Assembly (NCBI GenBank): GCA_039000515.1
Contig: JBCFYV010000012.1
Coordinates: forward strand, 125,804,132-125,868,131
Length of the DNA stretch: 64,000 nucleotides
Source of the DNA: Timema cristinae
Taxonomy: Eukaryota; Arthropoda; Insecta; Phasmatodea; Timematidae
Direction of reading: 5' to 3'
The stretch's first letter is position 1; the number at the start of each line of letters is the position of its first letter. The position numbers and the translations under genes were made by a program. The notes under the pieces were generated by a model, which was not told the DNA's origin, ran no database searches, and saw only the letters and a program-made list of their open reading frames with translations. Shown one piece after another: positions 22,591 through 34,682 of this stretch.

Positions 22591-23393
22591 TAACTCTCAG
22601 GTCTTAAGGAACTGGACAGTTCAAGGACATCAGAACGCAAGCTCTCCATTCAACCCTAACTTGACACAACTAACTCTCTAGTCTTAAGGAACTGGACAGT
22701 TCAAGGCCATCAGAACGCAAGCTCTCCATTCAACCCTAACTTGACACAACTAACTCTCTGGTCTTAAGGAACTGGACAGTTCAAGGCCATCAGAACGCAA
22801 GCTCTCCGTTCAACCCTAACCTGACACAACTAACTCTCTGGTCTTAAGGAACTGGACAGTTCAAGGACACCAGAACGTAAGCTCTCCGTTCAACCCTATT
22901 CTGAGACAACTAACTCTCTGGTCTTAAGGAACTGGACAGTTCAAGGCCATCAGAACGTAAGCTCTCCGTTCAACCCTATTCTGAGACAACTAATTCTCTA
23001 GTCTAAAGGAACTGGACAGTTCAAGGCCATCAGAACGCAAGCTCTCCATTCAACCCTATTCTGAGACAACTAATTCTCTAGTCTTAAGGAACTGGACAGT
23101 TCAAGGACACCAGAACGTAAGCTCTACGTTCAACCCTATTCTGAGACAACTAACTCTCTGGTCTTAAGGAACTGGACAGTTCAAGCCCATCAGAACGTAA
23201 GCTCTCCGTTCAACCCTATTCTGAGACAACTAATTCTATGGTCTTAAGGAACTGGACAGTTCAAGGCCATCAGAACGCAAGCTCTCCATTCAACCCTAAC
23301 TTGACACAACTAACTCTCTGGTCTTAAGGAACTGACAGTTCAAGGCCATCAGAACGCAAGTTCTCCATTCGACTCTAACCTAACACACCAACT
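22591..23393. repeat. 80-bp satellite-like array (10 copies)
   Basis: The unit starts gtcttaaggaactggacagt and ends acaactaactctctg. The gtcttaagga block recurs at 22601, 22681, 22761, 22841, 22921, 23001, 23081, 23161, 23241 and 23321, a strict 80-bp period. Two subtypes occur: 'caaccctaacttgacac' in the outer copies and 'caaccctattctgagac' in the inner copies. Confidence 0.96.
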
Positions 23394-23636
23394 CCTTCAA
23401 ATAGACGTCTCGGTATACCAAGGGTCCTTGTATCTTCAGGTTCCCCAACTAAAATGTTTTGTACATGCCCATACACTCAACTCATCCTACGCGTCTTTAT
23501 TATCCTTAATATGTTCGAGGATGCATAAAAACCATCAAGTTCTTCATTATGTACGGAATTAGGTACATACTAACTGATTTAAATTGATTGTAAAGGAATG
23601 TTTTGTTCTCTGTCACAGTGTCTCACAAGGCTATAC

Positions 23637-23639
<3 letters not shown>

Positions 23640-23697
<58 letters not shown>
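23640..23697. repeat. (TA)n microsatellite
   Basis: About 58 bases of alternating TA, directly adjoining the 3' end of a minus-strand SINE B. Confidence 0.95.
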
Positions 23698-23698
<1 letters not shown>

Positions 23699-23699
23699 A

Positions 23700-23888
23700 T
23701 TACACTAATGTTCATGGGATGATAAGGTTGAAATTAGAAGAAGTGTGCTTTAATTGTCGCAGAGGAGGAGTGGAAAGTCATTTAGAAAAAAAAACATCAC
23801 ACTTGATTGGGATTCGAACCCCAATCATTAGTCCATTTTATTACGAGAGCAATGCCTTAGACCATTCAAACACTGAATAGGGGTGTCC
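23700..23888 (-). mobile_element. SINE family B copy
   Basis: The antisense B-box is gattgggattcgaaccccaa (23807-23826). The head reads 'agcaatgccttagaccattcaaacactgaataggg', antisense to 'tggtctaaggcat'. The tail side ends at the (TA)n tract. An (AG)n run follows at 23930-23940. Confidence 0.7.
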
Positions 23889-24020
23889 ACCCAAGATTTT
23901 AACTTGTTGGGATGAGCCGGATGTATTTAGAGAGAGAGAGAATTCAATTATTATCGAGGAGAGAAGAGAGCTACAATGATAAGTCATCAAGGAAGAATTG
24001 ATTCAAAGGATGAAATTAAA

Positions 24021-24590
24021 ACCTTGACACTCCTCGTCAGTAGCAATACAGTTTGTTGACACCTTGACACTCCTCGTCACTAGCAATACAGTCTATTGAC
24101 ACCTTGACACTCCTCGTCAGTAGCAATACAGTCTATTGACACCTTGACACCCTGTCAGTAGCAATATAGTCTATTGACACCTTGACACTCCTCGTCTGTA
24201 GCAATACAGTCTATTGACACCTTGACACTCCTCGTCAGTAGCAATACAGTCTATTGACACCTTGACACTCCTCGTCAGTAGCAATACAGTCTATTGACAC
24301 CTTGACACTCCTCGTCAGTAGCAATACAGTCTATTGACACCTTGACACTCCTCGTCAGTAGCAATACAGTTTTATTGACACCTTGACACCCTTGTCATAG
24401 CAATACAGTTTATTGACACCTTGACACTCCTCGTCAGTAGCAATACAGTTTATTGACACCTTGACACCCCTCGTCAGTAGCAATACAGTTATTGACACCT
24501 TGACACTCCTCGTCAGTAGCAATACAGTTATTGACACCTTGACACTCCTCGTCAGTAGCAATATAGTCTATTGACACCTTGACACCTCGT
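24021..24590. repeat. 40-bp minisatellite array (about 14 copies)
   Basis: The unit is accttgacactcctcgtcag then tagcaatacagtctattgac. The left half is regular; the right half shows short deletions (ccctgtcag, cttgtcatag, acagttattg). Confidence 0.95.
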
Positions 24591-24792
24591 AAGTATGCAT
24601 CATCTATTAACTTGCACGTCTCGTGTGCAACAGTATATGTCATGAACGTAGGGGCATCCAAACATCTATTGGACACCCTGACTACCTTTCAAAAGTCAAT
24701 TGTTCCCGTTGACATCTCTCATGTCTCTTTTTATTACACTACTCGTGACAATTCTTCTTTGACCTTAAACTCAGTACAATACATTCATAATT

Positions 24793-25230
24793 GTCTCCTG
24801 GATTCAGATTACAATATCATCTATTAATTACTCCTGGATTTCAGATAAATATTCTATAATCCTTGGATCAGTTAAATATTCCTATAATTCTCTTGGATTT
24901 CAAGATTAAATATCTCTCATAATTTTCCATGGATTTCAAATTAAATATCTCGTATAATTCTCCTGGTTTCAAGATTAAAATATCTCCTATAATTTCTCCT
25001 TGGATTTCAAGATTAAATATCTCCTATAATTTCTCCTTGGATTTCAAGATTAAATATCTCCTATAATTTCTCCTTGGATTTCAAGATTAATATATATTCT
25101 CCTATAATTTCTCCATGGATTTCAAGATTAAATATCTCCTATAATTTCTCCTTGGATTTCAAGATTAAATATCTCCTATAATTTCTCCTTGGATTTCAAG
25201 ATTAAATACCTCCAATAATTTCTCCTTGGT
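24793..25230. repeat. 37-bp minisatellite array (about 11 copies)
   Basis: The unit is tatctcctataatttctcct then tggatttcaagattaaa. The leftmost copies (24793-24960) are degraded, while those at 24980-25210 are nearly identical, as expected if the array expands at one side. It lies 200 bp from the previous array but is unrelated in sequence. Confidence 0.93.
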
Positions 25231-27215
25231 TAAGTTGATATATTTCTTCTGTTTCCATATCAAGAAAAACAAAATGACTTGGTCCTACTTATATATCAAT
25301 ATAAATTATTATTATAATATTATTATTTATTAGGGTTTTGTATTTCAACGTGTATCAGTTACCTTGTCCAAATGAGTCCTCCAGTCTGTTCTTTCAACAG
25401 CTTCCTTTTTTTATATCTTAAAACCACTTTTTTTACTTATATTTAACCATTTGTTATGGTTTAAGACATCGGTCTAGCAATAGATGTCAAAATTATATAT
25501 ATTTTTAAATATATATACACGTTTTTCGGCTTAGATTCTAAAATGTCTCTGCCAAATTTTGTTAAAATTGATGCAAGCATTTGGCAGCAATCAGATAGAA
25601 AGATAAGAATCCAAAGACAGGATGTTGGGCTCCTCTGGGTCAATAACTTTCTTAAATAATTACTACATCCCACAGGAGTCGTCTCGTCCAAATATTGGCT
25701 CTCAAGAGATCACTAAGTACAGTCAGAGCGCACTGTTTTCTTTGTTCTGGAAAATGTATTAATAAGTATTTTAGTATGCAAATCAAATCAATATTTTACT
25801 TGTTTTGTTTTCCAAACTGGTCCACATTAATGAAATTGAACACATATAAGAGCTATGCTCATATTCAAGTTTTTCGACTGAAGATATAATTACTTGAAAA
25901 AACCTACTCTCATTCATGGATGTTAATGTTTTATTGGTCGTAAATAAACATCTATCTTAATGCTTAGCCGCAGTGTAGTAATACATTTGATTTCAAAGAT
26001 CTTTACAAGTATTCTTAGCAGCACAATTGCTTCCTAATGGCTTTCAAACAAAATTACTTAGATCGATTTTTCTAAACAACATTCAAATTTAAAGATTAAA
26101 TGTATTTTTATACTGTATACCAATGAAACGTACTTTTTCACAAAGGCCCATGCTGCAGCCATGCTTTTAAAGCTCCATTTTCATTTGGTGATAGCATTCG
26201 TGCAGTTCCATAGGTGCTTTCACACTTGACAAATGTAAAATGTGTTTTCAAAAACCATTTTCACTAAAGGCTATTTATTACAGCTTGAATCTCTAACGAG
26301 GTTTTTCATTTTTTTTTTTATGATGGAGCGGATTCCCAAAGGCATATTTCCTTGACGAAAATATGACGACCTTATTAAAAAAAGTTTTTTTAATATATGA
26401 CCATAAGAAATTGTGACGTGTTTTCCAGAAAGAGATTAACATTTTACCATGATGAAGCTTAATTTTACAAGCACAAGGCGCACCCTTAAATATAATTCAA
26501 GGTGATTTTCTTCAATGACATTCATGCTTTAAAATATCAAAGTTACTATCCGAGCACATCAGTCTAATATAACATGGGGGGTTGTCAGCTAGAGGCATCC
26601 CCGATAGTTGATCTAGCATAGGGATGTTTCCTGAGGTAATTTAAAAAACTACATCTTGAGAAACGTATTTCAGCTCAGCTGTGTCTACTTGTGGATTTCA
26701 TTGATTCCAAGTTATGTACATTTGATTCTAATATTGAAGTATTAACATATCTGGCTTACAGCAGACCTTACGTTAGTGACAAATTCAACCCCCAAGCGCT
26801 GTAGTCGATACGTGAGTGTGAGAAAAGAACTGAAATTGGTGTTATATTTTTATTGGAGCTTATTTGATCATGATTCAAGTGTTAACGATCTTAGGAGAAT
26901 TTAAACTTGGGATATATCGGTTGCATTTGTTATAATTAATTATTCAAATAGATGGAATTTGTTTCCGTAAAAAAATAATTGAAAATTTTCCTAAGCAGGA
27001 CATTTTCTGGATAAGATTAAGAAAATATTTTTAATCTCACATCCGTTCACCCAGACACGACATATTCCGAGCTAAAGTGGGACAAACAGATAGTGACTTT
27101 TAGAGCATTTTGGTGGCAGTAATATTGTATTGTTACGTCTTATAAACTCGTAATGTTCCGTTGTTACAACGATCATTCACAACCCAACATACAATTCACT
27201 AAAACAATACGTGGG
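25231..27215. other. AT-rich intergenic DNA
   Basis: Bases 25500-25600, read on the minus strand, contain 'tctaagccgaaaaacg', possibly an element F scrap. Bases 27040-27100 (cccagacacgacatattccgagctaaagtggg) look like a transposon end but have no partner in the window. No gene is supported. Confidence 0.35.
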
Positions 27216-27786
27216 AAAGACTGCTTTCAGTAAATATGAAGTATAGAACTGACTATTCAAACATAGCACCTAGAGAAATGTCAAGACTGCTTTCAACAAG
27301 AAGGATGTTACTGACTAGCAAACTGGACCTGGAGAGCAATGCCAAGACTGCTTTCAACAAGAAGAGGATGTTACTGACTAGCAAACTGGACCTGGAGAGC
27401 AATGCTCAAGACTGCTTTCAACAAGAGGAGGTTTGGAATTGATGTTTACTGACTGACTAGCAAACTGGCTTGGAGAGCAATGCCAAGACTGCTTTCAACA
27501 AGAAGAGGATGTTACTGACTAGCAAACTGGCTTGGAGAGCAATGCTCAAGACTGCTTTCAACAAAGAGGATGTTACTGACTAGCAAACTGGACTTAGAGA
27601 CAATACCAAGACTGCTTTCAACAAGAAGAGATGTTACTGACTAGCAAACTGGCTTGGAGAGCAATGCTCAAGACTGCTTTCAACAAGAAGGGATGTTACT
27701 GACTAGCAAACTGGGCTGGAGAGCAATGCTCAAGACTGCTTTCAGCAAGAAGAGGATGTTACTGACTAGCAAACTGGACTTGGAGA
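27216..27786 (+). repeat. 63-bp tandem array derived from LINE ORF
   Basis: The unit is caagactgctttcaacaaga, agaggatgttactgactagc, aaactggacctggagagcaa, tgc. There are about nine copies with 'gcttggag/gacctggag' and 'ccaag/ctcaag' variants. Because 63 is a multiple of 3 the unit encodes a constant 21-residue period when no indel intervenes. Confidence 0.93.
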
Positions 27787-27985
27787 TGAAGAAGCAAAGG
27801 GTTACATACGGATCATCGATTTGTATGGAGTAAAACCAGAACCTTGAATAAAAGGAAAGTAAATATTTAAACAGCTTTTAAATATGGTGCTGCGAGGATA
27901 TAAGAGAGGAAGCTTCCTACAGGAGATGCTGGACAAGACAACAGACCTGTCAAAAGACAGAATACCTAAAAGTAATAAATAAACT
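27216..27985 (+). pseudogene. LINE reverse-transcriptase ORF C-terminal relic, expanded by a 63-bp tandem array
   Basis: The relic is the part of a non-LTR retrotransposon ORF2 downstream of the reverse-transcriptase catalytic core. Bases 27216-27786 are about nine copies of a 63-bp unit that translates to KTAFNKKRMLLTSKLDLE plus SNA. This is the segment normally reading like 'AFNKKK.LLTS.L.LELRKKLVK' in arthropod LINEs (family knowledge, not a search). After the last copy the frame continues as LDLEMKKQ and then, with frameshifts, 'NQNLE', 'KYLNSF' and 'CWTRQQTCQKTEYLK', matching the usual order of the C-terminal region up to the element's end near 'agacagaatacc'. Single-base gains and losses between units break the frame. 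No catalytic residues are present and it cannot be functional. Two nearby relics at 53444 and 60545 are of the same type. Confidence 0.75.
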
Positions 27986-28380
27986 ATGGTTTTGGGATCC
28001 AAGCGAAATTTTCCTCAAAGGCAGTGGTCTTAAACCTATAATAAAATACATCATCTAAGCGAATATGTTACTTACATAGGCCATCTATAATAATTCAAAT
28101 ATAAATTTTGAATTCTCATTAACGTTTCCATTTAATTTTTTATCCAAATTTGCAAATAATTGTTTCTATGGAAGTTTAATGAAGTTTGTTTAGGGTTAGT
28201 ACTGGGCTACTTGGTTATATTAGTCTGATATGTGAAACATTTAGTTAATTATGTTTGAAGGCGTGTTTTAAAACAAAATAACACACTTCTAACACCTTGA
28301 TCCTGTCTTATAAGCAAGCTACACCATAGTGGAACAATGCAAGGTTAGCTCACTAACACTGAATGTACGAGAAGAGCGAA
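27986..28380. other. AT-rich intergenic DNA
   Basis: No supported feature. Confidence 0.4.
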
Positions 28381-28384
28381 GCTC

Positions 28385-28484
28385 GGAGGATGGAATGATA
28401 TTTATGTTACGGTTATAACCGCATCAAACATAACATAATACGTGGCGCGGTTATATTCGTAGCATAAATATCATTTCCACCTCC
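28385..28484. mobile_element. foldback/MITE-like inverted repeat
   Basis: The left arm 28385-28422 (ggaggatggaatgatattta then tgttacggttataaccgc) is nearly complementary to the right arm 28447-28484, with a roughly 24-base centre. The right-arm region and following bases resemble 63735-63810 (gatgcggctatatccgtaac, then atcattt and tgcacaactaattg), so it is probably a dispersed element. Confidence 0.5.
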
Positions 28485-28489
28485 CAGGC

Positions 28490-28785
28490 CTCGCACAATT
28501 AATAGCACAGCACTGTAGAGTGAACTGTGTCGCCCGAAGAGATATCACTTGTAACACGGCCGGTTTAACGTCCACCGCCATTTTACGACACGAGCTCAGC
28601 TACGCTATAAACTGTTCCACAGCACCTCTGCTTGGCGGACGGACTATGTTACTTGGGGAGCTAGAAGATATCTCGCGAAGTGAGTTGCGTCTCTGCTTGA
28701 CGCACTTAAACACTATGAGCCGTCTGCAAGAACTTGACTAAGTGGTTGCTTTGTTGACACTGGCGTGGGTTTGCTTGCGTCATCA
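28490..28785 (+). other. GC-richer block with 73-codon open frame
   Basis: Bases 28520-28741 are open on the plus strand, and the block is richer in CpG than its surroundings. The predicted peptide (start MNCVARRDITCNT) has no motif I recognise, no signal peptide and no membrane segment. It could be part of an exon, a promoter-associated GC block or a transposon scrap. No function is claimed. Confidence 0.2.
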
Positions 28786-28831
28786 TTAGTGGAGTGTTAG
28801 TGTGCTCGGGACCACACTAACACTCCACTAA
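28786..28831. repeat. perfect 19-bp inverted repeat (8-nt loop)
   Basis: Arm 28786-28804 (ttagtggagtgttagtgtg) is exactly complementary to 28813-28831 around the loop ctcgggac. It could form a stable hairpin in RNA or a cruciform in DNA. Confidence 0.9.
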
Positions 28832-30139
28832 GCACTAACTCACTATATGTTCTTGCACACCACCCTATCACACTTGGGCCAGTTTCATACCAAACACAGG
28901 ACGACACCTTCCTAGATAAGAATTAAATGGATCAGTTTAGCATATGGAACTGGACCAAAGATGTCAATGTAAGAAATAGAAAGAAAATGACAAGTTCACA
29001 CTGTAAGGCCTCTTATCTATTTGCTGAAAACATTTTCCCTTCTTCTGACAGGTTTACACACCTTTCCTACTATTTGCTCCTGAACAAGATTGAATTGGTG
29101 TTTTAAACTAATTATCGTTCCTTATTTGCTATTCTAAACACAAACTTTTTAATCTAGCTCCTGGCAGTAAGCTTCCTGCAGAACATTTTCGTAGATAAAC
29201 CAAATAACGTGAGTCGTAAACGATCTATATAAAAAAGTTTACAAATAATTATTTGCTTTAAAAAATAGTGACATTGTGAGACTATTTTTTAGAACTATTT
29301 AGAAATGTATGGTTGTGGTTTCAATGTTTTATCTTTAAGATTCGCTGAATAAAACGTTAATACGTTATTATCATGGTAAATCCTAAACTGGTTTGCCGTG
29401 ACGTCACAGTTAGGAAACTTCTTTAAAACGCCAGTCTTTATATTCGTCGTTGAATTTTGTTGCTGATTTGCAAAGGAAGTGGTATTACTGCCTTGTCGTG
29501 TCTCGCTAATAAAAATGATTTAACTTCGGAACATAAATACCTAATATTAATTATTATATAACACTAATTATATATATTATTTCGCGTTTGTAGTGACTCG
29601 CGTGATAGCTACAAGTTGTTTTTGATATTCCGACTCAACTTCTGTTCTGGTATTCAAACCCAGGACTAGTCACAGTGAAATAATATTCCTTGACATCTGG
29701 AGAATACCATGGCTCATAGGAAGCAGCTTTTAGAAATATATGTTCGCGGCCAACATTGATAATATTTTATTAATAATATAGCTTTATATATCATAATAAT
29801 ATCCATGCAAATTGGCGGCTCTATATATATATATAATCGCATATATCTGTACAGTATCACACGGTATATCTGTACAGTATCGCACGGTATATCTTGTTAT
29901 CGTGTCCTGTTATAAAGAGGTGTTTTCCTCGTTAAATGAATCCCCCTCCAGACCAAAAGCCAGTAGTTCAGACCCCGCCTCTACCTGTTGGATGCTGAGG
30001 TCATTGTCTGCAGAGGACTTATTCCTCCCTAGTGGAGCAGGAAGTGTCTCAATCTCAACAAAACTTACCTCATCGCAACCCGGAGGCTCTCATTGTTCGG
30101 ACATTAAACGGCGACCCCGGAAATTAGAGCGAGATCCAA
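28832..30139. other. intergenic DNA; short (TA)n near 29820
   Basis: AT-rich to about 29900. Bases 29930-30130 are GC-richer and form part of a 122-codon frame (29812-30180) that runs into the next array and has no recognised similarity. A TGACGTCA palindrome lies at 29399-29406. Confidence 0.4.
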
Positions 30140-31455
30140 CGCACTACATTCCTCTACACTGGATATCATCTCTGGGGTAACTGAACGACATTCCTCTACA
30201 CTGGATATCATCTCTGGGGGAACTGAACCACATACATATATACTGGATATCATCTCTGGGGGAACTGAACGACATTCCTCTACACTGGATATCATCTCTG
30301 GGGGAACTGAACGACATTCCTCTACACTGGATATCATCTCTGGGGGAACTGAACCACATACATATATACTGGATATCATCTCTGGGGGAACTGAGCCACA
30401 TACATCTATACTGGATATCATCTCTGGGGGAACTGAACGACATTCCTCTACACTGGATATCATCTCTGGGGGAACTGAACGACATTCCTCTACACTGGAT
30501 ATCATCTCTGGGGGAGCTGAACGACATTCCTCTACACTGGATATCATCTCTGGGGGAACTGAACCACATACATATATACTGGATATCATCTCTGGGGGAA
30601 CTGAACGACATTCCTCTACACTGGATATCATCTCTGGGGGAGCTGAACGACATTCCTCTACACTGGATATCATCTCTGGGGGAACTGAACCACATACATA
30701 TATACTGGATATCATCTCTGGGGGAACTGAACCACATACATCTATACTGGATATCATCTCTGGGGGAACTGAACGACATTCCTCTACACTGGATATCATC
30801 TCTGGGGGAGCTGAACGACATTCCTCTACACTGGATATCATCTCTGGGGGAACTGAACCACATACATCTATACTGGATATCATCTCTGGGGGAACTGAAC
30901 CACATACATCTATACTGGATATCATATCTGGGGGAACTGAACCACATACATATATACTGGATATCATCTCTGGGGGAACTGAACCACATACATATATACT
31001 GGATATCATCTCTGGGGGAACTGAACGACATTCCTCTACACTGGATATCATCTCTGGGGGAACTGAACCACATACATATATACTGGATATCATCTCTGGG
31101 GGAACTGAACGACATTCCTCTACACTGGATATCATCTCTGGGGGAACTGAACCACATACATCTATACTGGATATCATATCTGGGGGAACTGAACCACATA
31201 CATATATACTGGATATCATCTCTGGGGGAACTGAACGACATTCCTCTACACTGGATATCATCTCTGGGGGAACTGAACCACATACATATATACTGGATAT
31301 CATCTCTGAGGGAACTGAACCACATACATCTATACTGGATATCATCTCTGGGGGAACTGAACCACATACATCTATACTGGACATCATCTCTGGGGGAACT
31401 GAATGGTGCGCAACATATACCTCTATACTGTATATCATCTCTGAAGGAACTGCAT
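30140..31455. repeat. 42-bp satellite-like array (31 copies, two unit types)
   Basis: The common 28-bp part is actggatatcatctctgggg then gaactgaa. It is followed by one of two 14-bp ends, cgacattcctctac (type 1) or ccacatacat[a/c]tat (type 2), in a non-random order with runs. Since 42 is a multiple of 3, two different minus-strand frames stay open for 444 and 446 codons, each a 14-residue repeat. One reads 'SVPPEMISS' with 'VEECR' or 'IYVCG'; the other reads 'FSSPRDDIQ'. Two overlapping long frames, no flanking exon structure and near-identical DNA argue for a satellite, not a gene. Confidence 0.95.
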
Positions 31456-31560
31456 GGTGATCTTTGCCGACACAGTGTTGTCATTCTCTCGTTTTTGTGT
31501 GGTCAATCTCCCCTCAACTATAAGACAAGTTTGGCAACACCGATTATTCGATGTTGCCAG
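31456..31560. other. short unique stretch right of the 42-bp array
   Basis: No feature supported. Confidence 0.4.
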
Positions 31561-31564
31561 TAGT

Positions 31565-31725
31565 TCCTTTTCACCCGGGTATCGAGGTTTGAATCTCTTT
31601 CGGGTGCACTGAAGGTATTATCGTTTCTAACTTTTTTCATTCTCTCTCCATGCAAATGTGGGTACACTTCATATCAATTTAACTTTCCTTATCCTTAACA
31701 TATTAATGTAGTTAGTACGATGTAT
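31565..31725 (+). mobile_element. SINE family B, 5'-truncated
   Basis: B-box aggtttgaatctctttcggg, then 'cattctctctccatgcaaatgtgggtacactt' and 'aactttccttatccttaacatatta', in family B order. Confidence 0.7.
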
Positions 31726-31740
31726 TTCCGGGTAATGTAC

Positions 31741-31862
31741 TCTACTATACCTTCCATGGTCGACACAGGACCTTACTTGCCTTCCTAAGGAAGTTGTGCT
31801 ACGTATTTTCATCACTGAAGAAAAGTACGTCTGCCCCGGCTGGGTTTGAACCCACGATACTT
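31741..31862 (-). mobile_element. SINE family D, partial
   Basis: The antisense reading gives B-box tgggttcaaacccagc-like sequence (here ggctgggtttgaacccacga at 31839-31858), then 'cgtagcacaacttccttaggaagg' toward the tail. It faces the family B copy next to it. Confidence 0.65.
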
Positions 31863-32794
31863 CACTATTAATATATATATTGTTGATGCCAAAGCAAAAT
31901 TAAATTATTAACAAATGCAGCTAGTCTTAATTTATTAATATTGGCTATACTTATAACATGATACGTTCAAAATAATAGTAATCTTAATTATCAGAACTCT
32001 AAATCATGTCTAAATATTGGACAAAATATATTTTGAACATACAAATGAAGACAAATTATGTTTTGAAATACTACTGTTTGAACAAAACATATTTTGAAAG
32101 AATAAAATAAGCACACAATAATTTTTTATAATCACAATATTAACCTGAAATCAACTGACGCAATTATGGTCATGTGACCTCAGTGTAAAACCAGAACGCA
32201 GAAGCTAAAAGCCAGTGCTGCTCTCTAATTGGTTCTTGGAATAAACACTTATTGAGCACACTCTAGATAGATATAACATGTTTTCACTGTTTTTATTACA
32301 TATTTTTAATGGGATGAAAAGGGAATTGCACAAATTGGGCACATTATTTCAATCGGAAATAATAAGATGAAATCAGGAATGTACTGTAAATAGCTCCATA
32401 TTTTTAATTTTTGTACAAAACCAGTTTTGAATATTTTTCTCCTCGAGCATTGACATCTATCGAGTGGACTCTGACAAAGTGGTAAGGGGATGTGTTAAAT
32501 ATCAGGCCATAGTGCTAAGAGGACATTTAAAAACAAATCATTTGAAGTACATCTCAAATACTGTTTATATGAATCAAATATATCATGAGGTGTTCCTTCT
32601 CTTGGCAGGTGTTTCCTCGTCCAATTCGAGTCCTCCAGAACGTCCTTCCTACCAGTAGCTCATTTTATTTCTTGGAAATTTGATTACAGTCAAAACCACT
32701 ACATACATTTATATGGTTTACTCTTATCTTTGGCATTCCCGTTAAAAACATCGCCGTAAAAGTTCGTGAGTTCTAAACTAACTTAAGAAATAAC
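31863..32794. other. AT-rich intergenic DNA
   Basis: Short runs with repeated 'aaatatattttga' (32025-32100) suggest slight internal repetition. One 64-codon frame, unrecognised. Nothing else. Confidence 0.4.
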
Positions 32795-33108
32795 ATTATT
32801 ATTAGTAGTATTATTATTATTATTATTATCACCGCTTCTTACTACCCGTTCGGGTTACACGCACTTACGCTAATGTGTAATGATAGGGTGATTGTGATAT
32901 GAAATGGAGGACCTACAGTTTAACGTGGAATCCGAACCACGGTGGAGGCTAGCATTCCACACATTCACAAGTTGTGATTAATACACGTCTTGTCAGAGGT
33001 GAAGGAAGGGTTTGGTAATCAAATAAATCTGTTCCGGGACCGAGGATTAAACCCCGGACCCCAGCATAGAGGTCTGACACCTTACACCTAGACCACCAGA
33101 CAGCAAAA
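32795..33108 (-). mobile_element. SINE family E copy
   Basis: (ATT)n at 32796-32829, then 'caccgcttcttactacccgttcgggttacacgcacttacgctaatgtgtaatg', the body, and the tRNA-like head at the right end (antisense of 'tggtctaggtgtaaggtgtcagacctctatgctgg'). It carries a short internal insertion near 32971. Confidence 0.85.
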
Positions 33109-33189
33109 TAACAAAAACATACTAAACCTCCGTTTGTGAGGTGTAGGCTGGTCTTGTGGCCTTAGAGAGGTTTAACATGGTGGGGTGAT

Positions 33190-34655
33190 GTGATAGACTT
33201 ACAGGAACTTGTCAAACCTGTATAGACTACAGAGAACTTGTCAAACCTTGTAATAGACCTACAGGGAACTTGTAAAACCTTGTGATAGACCTACAGGGAA
33301 CTTGTCAAACCTGTGATAGACCTTCAGGGAACTTGTCAAAACCTGTGATAGACCTTCAGGGAACTTGTAAAACCTTGTGATAACCTACAGGGAACTTGTA
33401 AAACCCTGTGATAGACTACAGGGAACTTGTCAAACCTTGTGATAGACCTACAGGGAACTTGTCAAACCCTTGATAGACCTTCAGGGAACTTGTCAAACCC
33501 TGTGATAGACCTTCAGGGAACTTGTAAAACCTGTGATAAACTACAGGGAACTTGTCAAATCCTGTGATAGACTACAGGGAACTTGTCAAACCTTGTGATA
33601 GACCTACAGGGAACTTGTCAAACCTGTGATAGACCTTCAGGAACTTGTCAAACCTGTGATAGACTACAGGGAACTTGTCAAACCTGTGATAACTACAGGG
33701 AACTTGTCAAACCCTGTGATAAACTACAGGGAACTTGTCAAATCCTGTGATAGACTACAGGGAACTTGTCAAACCTTGTGATAAACTACAGGGAACTTGT
33801 CAAACCCTGTGATAACCTACAGGGAACTTGTCAAACTCTGTGATAGACTACAGGGAACTTGTCAAACCTTGTGATAACTACAGGGAACTTGTAAAACCCT
33901 GTGATAAACTACAGGGAACTTGTCAAACCTTGTGATAGACCTACAGGGAACTTGTCAAACCCTGTGATAGACCTTCAGGGAACTTGTCAAACCTGTGATA
34001 GACTACAGGGAACTTGTCAAACCTGTGATAAACTACAGGGAACTTGTCAAACCCTGTGATAAACTACAGGGAACTTGTAAACCTGTGATAGACTACAGGG
34101 AACTTGTCAAACCTTGTGATAGACCTACAGGGAACTTGTCAAACCTTGTGATAGACCTACAGGGAACTTGTAAAACCCTGTGATAACCTACAGGGAACTT
34201 GTCAAACCTGTGATAGACTACAGGGAACTTGTCAAACCTTGTGATAGACCTACAGGGAACTTGTCAAACCTGTGATAGACCTACAGGAACTTGTCAAACC
34301 TGTGATAGACTACAGGGAACTTGTCAAATCCTGTGATAGACTACAGGGAACTTGTCAAACCTTGTGATAGACTACAGGGAACTTGTCAAACCTTGTGATA
34401 GACCTACAGGGAACTTGTAAAACCTTGTGATAAACTACAGGGAACTTGTCAAACCTGTGATAGACTTCAGGGAACTTGTCAAACCTGTGATAGACCTACA
34501 GTGAACTTGTCAAACCTTGTGATAGACCTACAGGGAACTTGTCAAACCCTGTGATAGACCTTCAGGAACTTGTCAAACCTTGTGATAGACTACAGGGAAC
34601 TTGTCAAACCTTGTGATAGACCTACAGGAACTTGTAAAACCTTGTGATAGACCTA
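33190..34655. repeat. about 31-bp minisatellite array (about 47 copies), indel-rich
   Basis: The unit is close to tgatagacctacagggaact then tgtcaaaccttg. The length varies from 28 to 32 because of single-base differences in 'gacc/gac', 'ggg/gg' and 'ccctg/cttg/ctg'. The variation is concentrated at homopolymer-like spots. No coding significance. Confidence 0.94.
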
Positions 34656-34682
34656 TGATGATTACCAAAATTACTAAACGGG

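Noticed and set aside
30104..31484. Two overlapping minus-strand frames of 444 and 446 codons
   Set aside because: A 42-bp unit without stops keeps both frames open; DNA similarity between units is as high at third positions as elsewhere, and no conserved domain is seen.
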